A stretch of 10,898 bases of DNA from the NCBI GenBank assembly GCA_964403185.1, contig CAYOFK010000105.1, positions 1 to 10,898 on the forward strand. The letters are read 5' to 3'. Origin of the DNA: CAYOFK01 sp964403185. GTDB taxonomy: Bacteria; Bacteroidota; Bacteroidia; Bacteroidales; VadinHA17. The notes beneath the pieces were generated by a model. That model saw only the letters and a list, made by a program, of their open reading frames with translations, made no database searches and had not been told where the DNA came from. Position 1 is the stretch's first letter, and each line of letters begins with the position of its first letter. Made by a program: the position numbers and the translations under genes. Positions 1 to 6,861 of this stretch are shown one piece after another.

Positions 1-563
1 ACATTATAGGATCCTGTAGTATTGCTGTTTCCCGAGCTGGATCCCATAAAAACATTATAATTCCCATTGACATTGAACTCCCCGGCATTGGTTCCGATGA
101 TCACATTATCCACTCCTATGGTGTTGGCTGTACCCGAGCTTTCCCCAAGAAATACGTTGCCCGTCCCAATAGTATTACTATATCCGGAACTCGCCCCTAA
201 AAACACATTAAAGGCTCCGGTTTCATTACTCATTCCGGCATCCACCCCGATAAATACATTATCGCTGCCGGTGGTATTGGTGGCGCCGGCAAGGTCCCCC
301 ACAAACACGTTATAGGAACCTCCGGTATTGGAATAACCTGCTCCGTCTCCCAACAGGATATTTCCCTCCCCAATGGTATTTGAATAGCCCGAATTATTGC
401 CAACAAATATATTCCAGTTCCCGGTGGAGTTGGTATAACCGGTTTCATTTCCGATAAAAACATTGCTGCTTCCGGAGGTTGTTTCAAAGCCTGCATGGTA
501 GCCGATAAACGAGTTATACAAACCGGTTGTTATGGAGTATCCGGCTTTGTGTCCGATAAAATA
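1..563 (-). repeat. 17-residue (51-bp) solenoid repeats, at least 11 copies, of the truncated fibre gene
   Basis: From residue 255 the protein repeats every 17 residues, for example FIGNETGYTNSTGNWNI followed by FVGNNSGYSNTIGEGNI. Gly at repeat positions 3 and 7, Asn at 10 and 16, and Gly at 13 are the most constant. At DNA level each unit is 51 bp and diverged. All eleven visible units keep the 17-residue length or lie within one residue of it, unlike those in the paralogues. The array continues past the left edge. Confidence 0.9.
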
Positions 564-1322
564 GTTATCGGGGGTCAGATACAGGAAGTTATCTGTCGTA
601 CCTTTGACTGCATCAATGCCCCCAATAGCAAATCCGCCCTTACTTCTCTTAACATTGGCCGTATCGACATAGATCCTCACACTGTCCGGGGTTACTCTCA
701 TAAACTCATAGGGATGGATGCCTTTGACTGCATCAAAGCCTCCGATGGCGAATCCGCCTTTGCTGCCCTTACCCACTCCCGGGGGATCGTAAACATTAAT
801 ACGTACCCCTTCGTTGTAAACGGCAAGCACCGTGTTCCCATCCTTATTTTTGACTTCAAACAGGGCAGAATCGGGATGGTTTCCAAATTCCTCCTTAATA
901 TTCAATTTTTTCAGGGAACCCACTGTTTTGGCAGTCATAGCAAAGGGAACGGCCAGGAGTTGAGAGGTTCCCATATCCAGCCAGGCAGCACCTGGTTTGG
1001 CTTCCACCTTTAAATAAAATGTGTTGCTTCCCCAGTCGATATCTGTGAAAGCGGCAGCGGAGCCCGCGGTTTTGGTTCCGGATCCAACCTGCAGGTCAAA
1101 CATTCCCATGGAATTGGTGGTAATGGCATGGGTTTCCTGCCATATCAATATTCCGGTCTGGCTGCCCCGATGAATGCTGAGGCGCATGTCCATACTTTGA
1201 TCGGCCAGCAGGGCTCCGGCATCGGTCCGTGCCACAGCCTGGTAGTTGAATCCTTGTTGTGCAAAGACCAATGAAAGAGACAATAGGAAAATTGCAACAG
1301 TAAAAAGGGCTTTTGTTTTCAT
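1..1322 (-). CDS. Tail-fibre-like secreted solenoid repeat protein, 3' part outside window
   Basis: Reading the minus strand from the ATG at 1322-1320 gives 440 uninterrupted codons that run off the left edge, so the C-terminus is unknown. Residues 1-21 are a signal peptide (MKTKALFTVAIFLLSLSLVFA, cleavage before QQG). Residues 22-132 form the N-terminal module shared with the two other fibre proteins (GFNYQAVAR, then TTN, IDW, and VPFAM near 125-129). About 20 residues later comes the ALFEVKNKDG block, then two SKGGFAIGG-type modules (from residues 187 and 227), and from about 255 at least eleven 17-residue repeats. It lacks the collagen stalk and the NEIQDLSL linker of its paralogues, so it is the most compact N-terminus of the three. 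By analogy the C-terminus should carry an S74 or similar chaperone domain, but this is inference. Probable role: exported surface fibre or adhesin. The reading frame is certain; the function is not. Confidence 0.9.
   Translation of the reverse strand, partial: MKTKALFTVAIFLLSLSLVFAQQGFNYQAVARTDAGALLADQSMDMRLSIHRGSQTGILIWQETHAITTNSMGMFDLQVGSGTKTAGSAAAFTDIDWGSNTFYLKVEAKPGAAWLDMGTSQLLAVPFAMTAKTVGSLKKLNIKEEFGNHPDSALFEVKNKDGNTVLAVYNEGVRINVYDPPGVGKGSKGGFAIGGFDAVKGIHPYEFMRVTPDSVRIYVDTANVKRSKGGFAIGGIDAVKGTTDNFLYLTPDNYFIGHKAGYSITTGLYNSFIGYHAGFETTSGSSNVFIGNETGYTNSTGNWNIFVGNNSGYSNTIGEGNILLGDGAGYSNTGGSYNVFVGDLAGATNTTGSDNVFIGVDAGMSNETGAFNVFLGASSGYSNTIGTGNVFLGESSGTANTIGVDNVIIGTNAGEFNVNGNYNVFMGSSSGNSNTTGSYN
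600..764 (-). repeat. Tandem ~40-residue SKGGFAIGG module in the truncated fibre gene
   Basis: Two copies begin at residues 187 (SKGGFAIGGFDAVKG) and 227 (SKGGFAIGGIDAVKG), 40 residues apart. Each is preceded by a beta-like strand with a VRI core (EGVRINV, then PDSVRIYV). The same two-copy block precedes the solenoid in both paralogues. I do not know its function. Its position suggests the cap or neck that starts the repeat stack. Confidence 0.8.
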
Positions 1323-1362
1323 GATATTATTTTTTAGGATTGAATCTGTGTAAACCTATATT

Positions 1363-1392
1363 CGAAAGTAAGTTACTAAAATACAATAACAA
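1363..1392 (-). promoter_or_regulatory. Candidate Bacteroidota-type promoter of the leftmost fibre gene
   Basis: On the minus strand, TTG (1392-1390), a 19-nt spacer and TACTTTCG (1370-1363) match the Bacteroidota -33/-7 pattern TTG-N19-TAnnTTTG with one mismatch. The implied start of transcription lies about 35 nt before the ATG at 1322, a sensible leader length. The sequence match is seen; promoter activity is inferred. Confidence 0.45.
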
Positions 1393-1450
1393 GTTAAAAT
1401 GTTGCAAGCATGGATCGGGTTGAAGAGTTGAAGGGTTTATGATCTGGCAG

Positions 1451-1471
1451 ATTCTGAAACAAGTTCAGAAT
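1451..1471. repeat. REP-like extragenic palindrome
   Basis: ATTCTGAA (1451-1458) and TTCAGAAT (1464-1471) are perfect 8-bp inverted arms around a 5-nt loop, inside a context reading cagATTCTGAA-acaag-TTCAGAATgac. This resembles short extragenic palindromes with a tctgaa...ttcaga core that are scattered through many bacterial genomes. That family membership is from memory and cannot be tested in one window, where only this copy is present. Confidence 0.45.
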
Positions 1472-1701
1472 GACCCGGCCGATGTTACAGATTTCAGGTT
1501 CATAGTTCTTACTATTCCTCAATAACTCAACAGTTAAACGACAAAACTTCAATATGTTGAGTTGTACAGGATTTGGATTGTATTTATATTAATCTGTCGA
1601 ATTTTTATTGAATAAAAATCGAATGACCGGGAAGCCAGCGACCAAATGACTATTAACCAACCACCCCGTCTTCTTTTCTTTGTCAGGGAGCCAGTTTGTT
1701 G

Positions 1702-1730
1702 TCACCGGGCGACTTGCAGTCACCCGGTGA
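1702..1730 (-). terminator. Hairpin downstream of the 1370-aa fibre gene, possible terminator
   Basis: TCACCGGG (1702-1709) pairs with CCCGGTGA (1723-1730). After one C/A mismatch, GACT pairs with AGTC around a TGC loop, giving a 12-pair stem that starts 11 nt past the stop codon of the giant fibre gene. On the minus strand no U-run follows, so it is not a textbook intrinsic terminator. It could act as a transcript-end stabiliser instead. Confidence 0.4.
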
Positions 1731-1740
1731 GTTATTCGAA

Positions 1741-2103
1741 TTACTGATCCTGTTTTTTTAGCCGTTCCACTTCCTTTTTAAGGGCATCGATCTGTTTTTG
1801 TTGTTCTTTAATGGCTTCGATAAGAATGGGACCAAGTTTTGTATAATCAATAGACTTAAACCCCTCCTGATCCGTTAAAACAATCTCAGGAACAATCTTT
1901 TCAACATCCTGGGCAACCAGGCCTATCTGTGTCCCTTCCGGAAAATTAAATGCGGATCCTTCTTCTTCCGGGGCCCGTGATTTTGATTGATATTTCTCCA
2001 TTTCTGCTTCCGATTTCCAGTTAAATGTCACCCCTTGCAGGGATAGAACCTTTTGCAGCGACCCATCAAGACCATTAATGTTCTTTTTAAACCGTTTATC
2101 AGA
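1741..2103 (-). other. Peptidase_S74 intramolecular chaperone domain (C-terminus of the 1370-aa protein)
   Basis: Residues 1251-1370 match the endosialidase/tail-spike chaperone family: SDKRFKKNI at the start, GLVAQDVEK and PEIV in the middle, then SIDYTKLGPILIEAIKEQQ leading into a heptad-like helix. In characterised members the Ser of the first motif, assisted by a nearby Lys, cuts the chain before the conserved Asp once the trimer has folded. Ser1251 and Lys1256 are both present, so self-release of a ~120-residue fragment is predicted. That activity is inferred from the family. Confidence 0.85.
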
Positions 2104-5100
2104 GGTGTTGCTGAAAGATCCGGTATAATAGAAATTCCCGGAAACATATAAGGCTGCTCCGGTTTGCCCTGAATTAGTATATACCCGCAATGTATTGTAT
2201 GTTCCTCCTCTTACAACCAGGCCATATGACGCATAGGCAGGATAACCCCCGGCGCCGACATTACCGTTAAGACGTATTTGATCTGCTGAAAAGTTTCCCC
2301 AGATAAGAGGTGTGGCAGAATTGGTATTTTCTATATAGAGACGGTCTGATCCTGTTTCAGCGGATCCGGCATAATTCCCGATAAAGACGTTTCTACTACC
2401 GGTTCCACTGGCATTTCCTGCGTAGGTTCCAACATAGGTGTTATAGGATCCTGTAATCGGGTTTGCGGAAGAGAATCCCTGTGCTCCAACCAGGACGTTA
2501 TCAGTTCCGGCACCCAAATTCCGGCCCGTATACCAACCCAATATTGAATTTCTGGATCCCGTACCCGCCACGGTTCCACTGCCGGCTGATTTTCCAACAA
2601 TTACATTATCCGCCCCGGTGGTATAGGATTCACCCGCATTGGATCCTATGAATACATTGGTTCGTCCGGTGCTGTTTACCCCAGCCAAATATCCGATATA
2701 GGTTCCTGCCTGCCAGTCACCCAGGGAGTATCCGGCCTGATAGCCTATCGAAGTTGAATAACTGGAAACACCGCTATTATAGCCTGCCTGGTATCCAAGG
2801 AAGGTATTATAATTCCCTGTGGAATTGCCCCTGCCAGCCTGATAGCCCATAAAGGCATTATAGTTTCCTCCGGTATTCGAACGGCCTGCCTCTCTTCCAA
2901 TAAATACATTATCCTGACCGGTAGTATTCAATAATCCGGCTGAGTTACCAATAATGATATTATCAGTACCACTGGATATTGAATATCCGGCACTGACACC
3001 AACAAAGATATTATTGCTGCCTGTGGCTAATGTCCCGGCAGTACCATAACCTGCCCTGTAACCAAGATAAGTGTTATACTGTCCCGCCCGGTTAGATCTT
3101 CCGGTCTGGTAGCCTAAATACGTATTAAAGGATGGATCCGTAGCTAAATAGCCACTATAATACCCACTTTGATAACCGATAAGTGTATTATAGTCTCCAT
3201 CCTGGTTATAGTAGCCGGTGTTATTGCCTAAAAATATATTGGAAAATCCGACGGTATTGTTATATCCGCTATAAATACCCTGGAATAGATTATTACTGCC
3301 TGTTGTATTTCTATTACCACTCCGGTATCCGATAAAGACGTTATAGGGTCCGGAGGTATTATTAACACCTGCTTCATCGCCGACAAACACATTATATGAG
3401 GCGGATGTGTTTGAATATCCGGTGGTATTTCCGACAAAAACGTTTTTGCTCCCGGTGGTATTCCCTCTACCGGACTGATATCCTACCATTACATTATTGT
3501 AACCGGACCGGTTATTATAACCTGCCTGGAACCCCAGCAAGGTATTATAGGCTCCCTGGTCACCTGTGACCCCACCAAGTGTGTTATAGAAGCCACTCTG
3601 GTAGCCCAGGAAAACATTATAATTCGCAGATGTATTGTAATACCCACTGTTGTCCCCGATAAAGATATTATACGAACCATTTTGGTTCATGCGGCCAGAC
3701 AGGTAACCAATCATCACATTCCGGGCTCCGGTTGTATTCCCATACCCACTGTAATTGCCCATAAAGATGTTGTTGCCTCCGGTGGTGTTAGAATAGCCGG
3801 AGTAATATCCCATAAACACATTATACGCTCCCGAAGTGTTGAAATACCCGCTCCTGTAACCAAAAAAACTGTTATAATTGGCCTGGTTATTATAGCCGGC
3901 CAGGTAACCGACTATGGAATTATAGCGTCCATTCGTACTTTGGTGTCCTGAATTGTTTCCAATATATACATTTCCAAGCCCTGTTGTGGTACTAAAACCG
4001 CTCTCATTGCCAATGAATATATTTTCACTGGCGCCCAGATTGGAAGTACCTGCCCGGTATCCCATAAAGACATTATTGCTACCGGTGGTATTGGACATTC
4101 CGGCCTCAAAGCCAAAAAACTGGTTGTAAAGTCCCGTGGTATTATTAATACCGCTTCTATGGCCGATAAAATAATTATCCTTGTTCAGATACATCAGGTC
4201 CACCGTCGGGCCCTTAACAGCGTCAAAGCCACCGATGGCAAAGCCGCCTTTACTGCCTTTGGCTATGGTTTGGTTAATATACACCCTGACACTGTCCGGG
4301 CTTACCCTGAGATATTCATTGGTCAGGCCTTTGGCGGCATCAAAACCTCCAATGGCAAAGCCGCCTTTGCTTCCTTTGACGGGAAGGTCGGATACCCAGA
4401 TCCGCACCCCTTCGGGATAAACTGCAAATACGGTTTGTCCGTCTTTTCGTTTGACTTCAAACAAGGGGTCCTCTAAAAGATCATTGTCACCCTGAACGGC
4501 CAGTTTGCTCTTAAACGGGCTGGTGGTCCCAATAGCCACACTTCCGGAATAGCTCAGCGTATCGGTCAGTTCACTCCAGCCTGCATTATCTAGGTACGGG
4601 GAAAGGTCAATATCAGTGGCTGCCCCGTTATTTGTGATCTTTAATATGTTTGCCGCCAGGCTCAGATCCTGGATCTCGTTGGTTGGATTGGCATCGGCAT
4701 CATCAACATCCAGGGTAACCGTATTAATGATAGTTGGTGTTCCATCCGTAATGCTTAGGTCCTTTCCTGAAAGCACCAGGGTCTGATCATCTGTTGCGGG
4801 ATCTCCGGGCGGTCCAGGGGGTGCTTCAAATTCGACCCAGTGTGTCGGATCTAAATAAGGCTGGATGGCAGACACATAAGGCGTGGTACCCTGAATGATC
4901 CACATGGAATTTACCAGCGGATCTGCGGTAGAACGGTCAAACGCGTAATCACCGTCGTTATAGGTGGTGCCACTGATCCAATCACCGCGGTTATTCAACC
5001 CTGTGCCTGCAGGTCCCTGGGGGCCTTCCGGTCCCAAAGGTCCCTGGGGGCCGGTGGCGCCGGTAGCGCCGGGGTTACCTTGTAATCCCTGGAGGCCCTG

Positions 5101-5853
5101 AGGTCCGGCTGGACCGGTGGAACCGGTGGGTCCTGTAGATCCTGTAGCGCCGGTAGCTCCAATGTCTCCCTTATCCCCTTTTAATCCCTGGAGGCCCTGA
5201 GGTCCGGCTGGACCGGTGGGACCCTGAAGCCCTGTGGCTCCGGTAGCACCAATATCTCCTTTATCTCCTTTAGTGCCCTGAGGTCCGGGTATTCCCGGAT
5301 CTCCCTGATCACCTTTCAGTCCTTGCGGACCCGGATCGCCCTTATCCCCTTTTAATCCCTGGGCACCCTGGAGTCCGTCAGGACCTTGAGGACCTTGCGG
5401 GCCCTCCGGTCCAACAGGTCCCTGTGCGCCAGCCGGTCCTTCATTCCCGGCCAGGGCAAACATGGCGAAGGGAACATTTACCATCTCCGTGGTACCCAAA
5501 TCCTGATTATTCACATTTACATTGATGAAAAAGGGACTGGCTGACCAGTCAATTTCGCCAAATGATGCGGCTGTACCCCCTGTTGTGGTGGCATTCGGGT
5601 CGCCAACTATCAAGGTAAATAAACCAAAGCCATTCGTTGTTATCGAATGGCTTTCTTCCCAAACAAGCGTACCGGCAGCACTGCCTGTGATCAATCCGAT
5701 TTTTACGGTAAGGGCCTGGTTTAAAAGGAGTGCGCCCTGGTCGTCACGAGCCACAGCCTGGTATGTGAATCCTTTTGTCTGCGCAAGGACATTAGCGATA
5801 TTAAGCAGTACAATGAGTACTGTTACAAGTAGATAAAGAGCACGTTTTTTCAT
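1741..5853 (-). CDS. Giant collagen-stalked, S74-terminated solenoid fibre protein (tail fiber domain-containing)
   Basis: This is a 1370-aa exported protein. Modules in order: signal peptide 1-25 (cleavage after LAQ); N-terminal module about 28-134; collagen-like Gly-X-Y stalk 139-282; a small GDW...GTTYNDGDY...HWVEF module 289-343, like the modules that often follow collagen stalks; a linker with DADANPTNEIQDLSL (385-399) and IDLSPYLDN (415-423); a PLFEVKRKDG block (463-472); two SKGGFAIGGFDA modules (from 495 and 534); thirty-five ~17-residue repeats (562-1173); a LYIENTNSATPLIWGNF cap (1172-1188); and a Peptidase_S74 chaperone domain from about 1248 ending in a coiled coil. The S74 motif is Ser1251-Asp-Lys-Arg-Phe-Lys1256, with GLVAQDVEKIVPEIV at 1311-1325. 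S74 domains in phage fibres drive trimerisation and then cut themselves off. The likely product is a trimeric surface filament. No T9SS sorting domain or lipobox Cys is present, so its anchoring is unexplained. Confidence 0.95.
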   Translation of the reverse strand: MKKRALYLLVTVLIVLLNIANVLAQTKGFTYQAVARDDQGALLLNQALTVKIGLITGSAAGTLVWEESHSITTNGFGLFTLIVGDPNATTTGGTAASFGEIDWSASPFFINVNVNNQDLGTTEMVNVPFAMFALAGNEGPAGAQGPVGPEGPQGPQGPDGLQGAQGLKGDKGDPGPQGLKGDQGDPGIPGPQGTKGDKGDIGATGATGLQGPTGPAGPQGLQGLKGDKGDIGATGATGSTGPTGSTGPAGPQGLQGLQGNPGATGATGPQGPLGPEGPQGPAGTGLNNRGDWISGTTYNDGDYAFDRSTADPLVNSMWIIQGTTPYVSAIQPYLDPTHWVEFEAPPGPPGDPATDDQTLVLSGKDLSITDGTPTIINTVTLDVDDADANPTNEIQDLSLAANILKITNNGAATDIDLSPYLDNAGWSELTDTLSYSGSVAIGTTSPFKSKLAVQGDNDLLEDPLFEVKRKDGQTVFAVYPEGVRIWVSDLPVKGSKGGFAIGGFDAAKGLTNEYLRVSPDSVRVYINQTIAKGSKGGFAIGGFDAVKGPTVDLMYLNKDNYFIGHRSGINNTTGLYNQFFGFEAGMSNTTGSNNVFMGYRAGTSNLGASENIFIGNESGFSTTTGLGNVYIGNNSGHQSTNGRYNSIVGYLAGYNNQANYNSFFGYRSGYFNTSGAYNVFMGYYSGYSNTTGGNNIFMGNYSGYGNTTGARNVMIGYLSGRMNQNGSYNIFIGDNSGYYNTSANYNVFLGYQSGFYNTLGGVTGDQGAYNTLLGFQAGYNNRSGYNNVMVGYQSGRGNTTGSKNVFVGNTTGYSNTSASYNVFVGDEAGVNNTSGPYNVFIGYRSGNRNTTGSNNLFQGIYSGYNNTVGFSNIFLGNNTGYYNQDGDYNTLIGYQSGYYSGYLATDPSFNTYLGYQTGRSNRAGQYNTYLGYRAGYGTAGTLATGSNNIFVGVSAGYSISSGTDNIIIGNSAGLLNTTGQDNVFIGREAGRSNTGGNYNAFMGYQAGRGNSTGNYNTFLGYQAGYNSGVSSYSTSIGYQAGYSLGDWQAGTYIGYLAGVNSTGRTNVFIGSNAGESYTTGADNVIVGKSAGSGTVAGTGSRNSILGWYTGRNLGAGTDNVLVGAQGFSSANPITGSYNTYVGTYAGNASGTGSRNVFIGNYAGSAETGSDRLYIENTNSATPLIWGNFSADQIRLNGNVGAGGYPAYASYGLVVRGGTYNTLRVYTNSGQTGAALYVSGNFYYTGSFSNTSDKRFKKNINGLDGSLQKVLSLQGVTFNWKSEAEMEKYQSKSRAPEEEGSAFNFPEGTQIGLVAQDVEKIVPEIVLTDQEGFKSIDYTKLGPILIEAIKEQQKQIDALKKEVERLKKQDQ
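2335..4170 (-). repeat. 35-copy 17-residue (51-bp) solenoid repeat array of the giant fibre protein
   Basis: Residues 562-1173 repeat with a 17-residue period, for example FMGNYSGYGNTTGARNV. Counting each x-x-G-x-x-x-G start gives 35 units. Most conserved are an aromatic or aliphatic residue at 1-2, Gly at 3 and 7, Asn at 10, Thr-Gly at 12-13 and Asn at 16. Such Asn/Gly ladders at fixed period are typical of beta-solenoids and YadA-like beta-rolls. Several units are longer (around residues 756-770, 897-911, 936-949, 1024-1035), and the extra residues fall in the same second half of the unit, so the predicted core stays in register. Confidence 0.92.
4210..4371 (-). repeat. Tandem 39-residue SKGGFAIGGFDA module of the giant fibre protein
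   Basis: Copies start at residues 495 (SKGGFAIGGFDAAKG) and 534 (SKGGFAIGGFDAVKG), exactly 39 residues apart, and the intervening part (NEYLRVSPDSVRVYI) mirrors the strand before the first copy (YPEGVRIWV). The block ends 13 residues before the first solenoid repeat. Its function is unknown to me. It is very similar to the copies at 600-764 and 8494-8655. Confidence 0.82.
5008..5439 (-). repeat. Collagen-like stalk: 48 uninterrupted Gly-X-Y triplets
   Basis: Residues 139-282 keep Gly at every third position with no break. Triplets are rich in GPQ, GAT and GDK, with several KGDKGD and GPAGPQ runs. A triple helix of this length implies a trimer, which agrees with the S74 trimerisation domain at the other end. 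Bacterial stalks lack hydroxyproline; charged and Gln/Thr-rich triplets like these are the usual substitute. The fold is inferred and the periodicity is plain. Confidence 0.95.
5083..5219 (-). repeat. Exact 38-bp direct repeat inside the collagen segment
   Basis: The bases at 5083-5120 recur without a mismatch at 5182-5219, an offset of 99 bp or 33 codons. The repeat encodes the GPAGPQGLQGL run, found at residues 214-224 and 247-257. The KGDKGDIGATGATG motif likewise recurs at 195-208 and 225-238. Perfect identity within a diverged array suggests a recent in-frame duplication or conversion. Confidence 0.85.
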
Positions 5854-5949
5854 GGCAATTGAATTATTAATTATTTACAGATCCAATGGTCTGTTTTTTG
5901 ATGAAATATTATCTCTTCAAATAAAGCGGATCATTTCTGGAGCATACTC

Positions 5950-6003
5950 ATTCCGGAATCTGATATTTAATAAAGACAACTCTTGCACGATGCATACTAT
6001 GCA
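5950..6003. promoter_or_regulatory. Two short palindromes upstream of the giant fibre gene
   Basis: ATTCCGGAAT (5950-5959) is a perfect 10-bp palindrome, and TGCATA-C-TATGCA (5991-6003) has perfect 6-bp arms around one base. Both lie in the 206-nt gap before the ATG at 5853. They could be operator sites, or part of the 3' end of the small T9SS gene's transcript. I found no convincing -33/-7 pair in this gap; TTTATTTG at 5925-5918 is a one-mismatch -7 candidate with no TTG at the right distance. Confidence 0.25.
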
Positions 6004-6059
6004 AATCAGACGAACCCGGATATTTCAATTTTAGGGTGATGATGCAGATGCGGGAACTT

Positions 6060-6584
6060 TTATTCTTTCCTGATCTTATAAACCCTGTGTATCTTCTCGT
6101 CTTCAGAGACTACCCGGAGAATATAGATGCCCTCTTTATATTGGGAGAAATCCAGTTGAACAACCTGCTCATTCTGGATCACTTCGGCCTTCCTGACAAA
6201 CAACCTTTTCCCGGTAATGTCCATGATCTCCATAGAAAACCTGTCTGCCTGTTTATCCAGCTTGAATTCAACGTTCAGTTGGTCCTGAACAGGATTTGGA
6301 AAGGCCTTCACCGACCAGTTGATCTCAAGTTCAGGTACGCTGGTCCCGATAATGAGTTCCCAGGGCTGTTGAAATCCCTGGTTAAGCATCAGATTCCCTG
6401 CCGAAATGGTTGTAACAGCCACTTCACCAAGGGTCCATGAAAGGCTGATGGCGCCACTGGTGGCATAGTTTCCTGCAGATGCCACTACGGAGTTCAGTAT
6501 CTGCACCTGGGCAGACATGATCAATGTCCCGGATAAAAACAAAAGTACCAGTATGATCCGCTTCAAAAAGTAAAGATGTTTCAT
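6060..6584 (-). CDS. Small secreted protein with T9SS type A sorting domain
   Basis: I chose the ATG at 6584 (174 aa) over the in-frame ATG at 6626 because it puts a clean signal peptide at the very N-terminus: MKHLYFLKR, a hydrophobic core, and a cut near MSA-QVQ (about residue 25). Residues 26-77 are a short module seen at the head of many small Bacteroidota secreted proteins (SVVASAG, ISLSWTLGE, LNQGFQQP). Residues 91-174 are a T9SS C-terminal sorting domain: KAFPNPVQDQLNVEF, then MEIMDITGKRLF, LDFSQYKEGIYILRV and a basic end KIHRVYKIRKE. Such domains take proteins through the outer membrane and are normally removed. What remains after both cleavages is only about 65 residues, with no enzyme domain. 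It sits between two fibre genes in the same direction, 277 nt after one and 206 nt before the other, so a structural or anchoring role is conceivable but unproven. Confidence 0.9.
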   Translation of the reverse strand: MKHLYFLKRIILVLLFLSGTLIMSAQVQILNSVVASAGNYATSGAISLSWTLGEVAVTTISAGNLMLNQGFQQPWELIIGTSVPELEINWSVKAFPNPVQDQLNVEFKLDKQADRFSMEIMDITGKRLFVRKAEVIQNEQVVQLDFSQYKEGIYILRVVSEDEKIHRVYKIRKE

Positions 6585-6861
6585 ATTGTATTTGATATTA
6601 ATTTTTCCGACTAAGATAAATTTCATTCAGAATCCTGACGATTATTTTGAGTTTAATAATTCAAGTTACAATTTTTTTTTATAAGTCCGCTACAATCCGA
6701 TTCTAAAAATCACCAACGATGAAACTGAACAACACACAATCCGGCAATTTCCAAGTTAAAAATTTTATGCTTAAAAGTTAGTAATTATTTTATTAACGTC
6801 CCTTTTTAATCCGTGATCGTTCTATTTCATCAACAAATCACAGGCAACCAGTAAGGGTTAT

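Larger units (their letters stand above)
1323..1740. other. 418-nt intergenic region between two fibre genes
   Basis: No coding frame is supported here. The stretch holds the leader and a promoter candidate of the leftmost gene (1323-1392), a REP-like palindrome (1451-1471), an interrupted inverted repeat with 9-bp arms AACTCAACA/TGTTGAGTT at 1524-1532 and 1555-1563, an AT-rich palindrome with 9-bp arms at 1601-1619, and a GC-rich hairpin just downstream of the 1370-aa gene (1702-1730). I see no tRNA or other structured RNA. Confidence 0.7.

Noticed and set aside
67..315. Plus-strand open frame with a regular Pro/Leu-rich repeat
   Set aside because: Its periodicity is simply the antisense reading of the 51-bp solenoid repeats.
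495..1013. 172-codon plus-strand open frame
   Set aside because: It is antisense to the truncated fibre gene, whose frame has a signal peptide and shared domains. The plus-strand product has no recognisable features.
2335..4170. CRISPR array or non-coding tandem repeat
   Set aside because: The 51-bp units are diverged, in frame and abut without spacers, so they are coding repeats.
4159..4476. Two overlapping plus-strand frames in the SKGGFAIGGFDA region
   Set aside because: They are antisense shadows of a conserved block; the similar frame at 8554-8760 arises because the paralogues share that DNA.
6036..6440. 134-codon plus-strand open frame
   Set aside because: It is antisense to the small T9SS protein, which has clear signal peptide and sorting-domain motifs.
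6585..6861. Terminator after the 882-aa gene or promoter of the small T9SS gene
   Set aside because: I found only a weak 5-bp stem and a one-mismatch -7 candidate (6611-6618) without a -33 partner. The nine-T run at 6672-6680 has no hairpin beside it.
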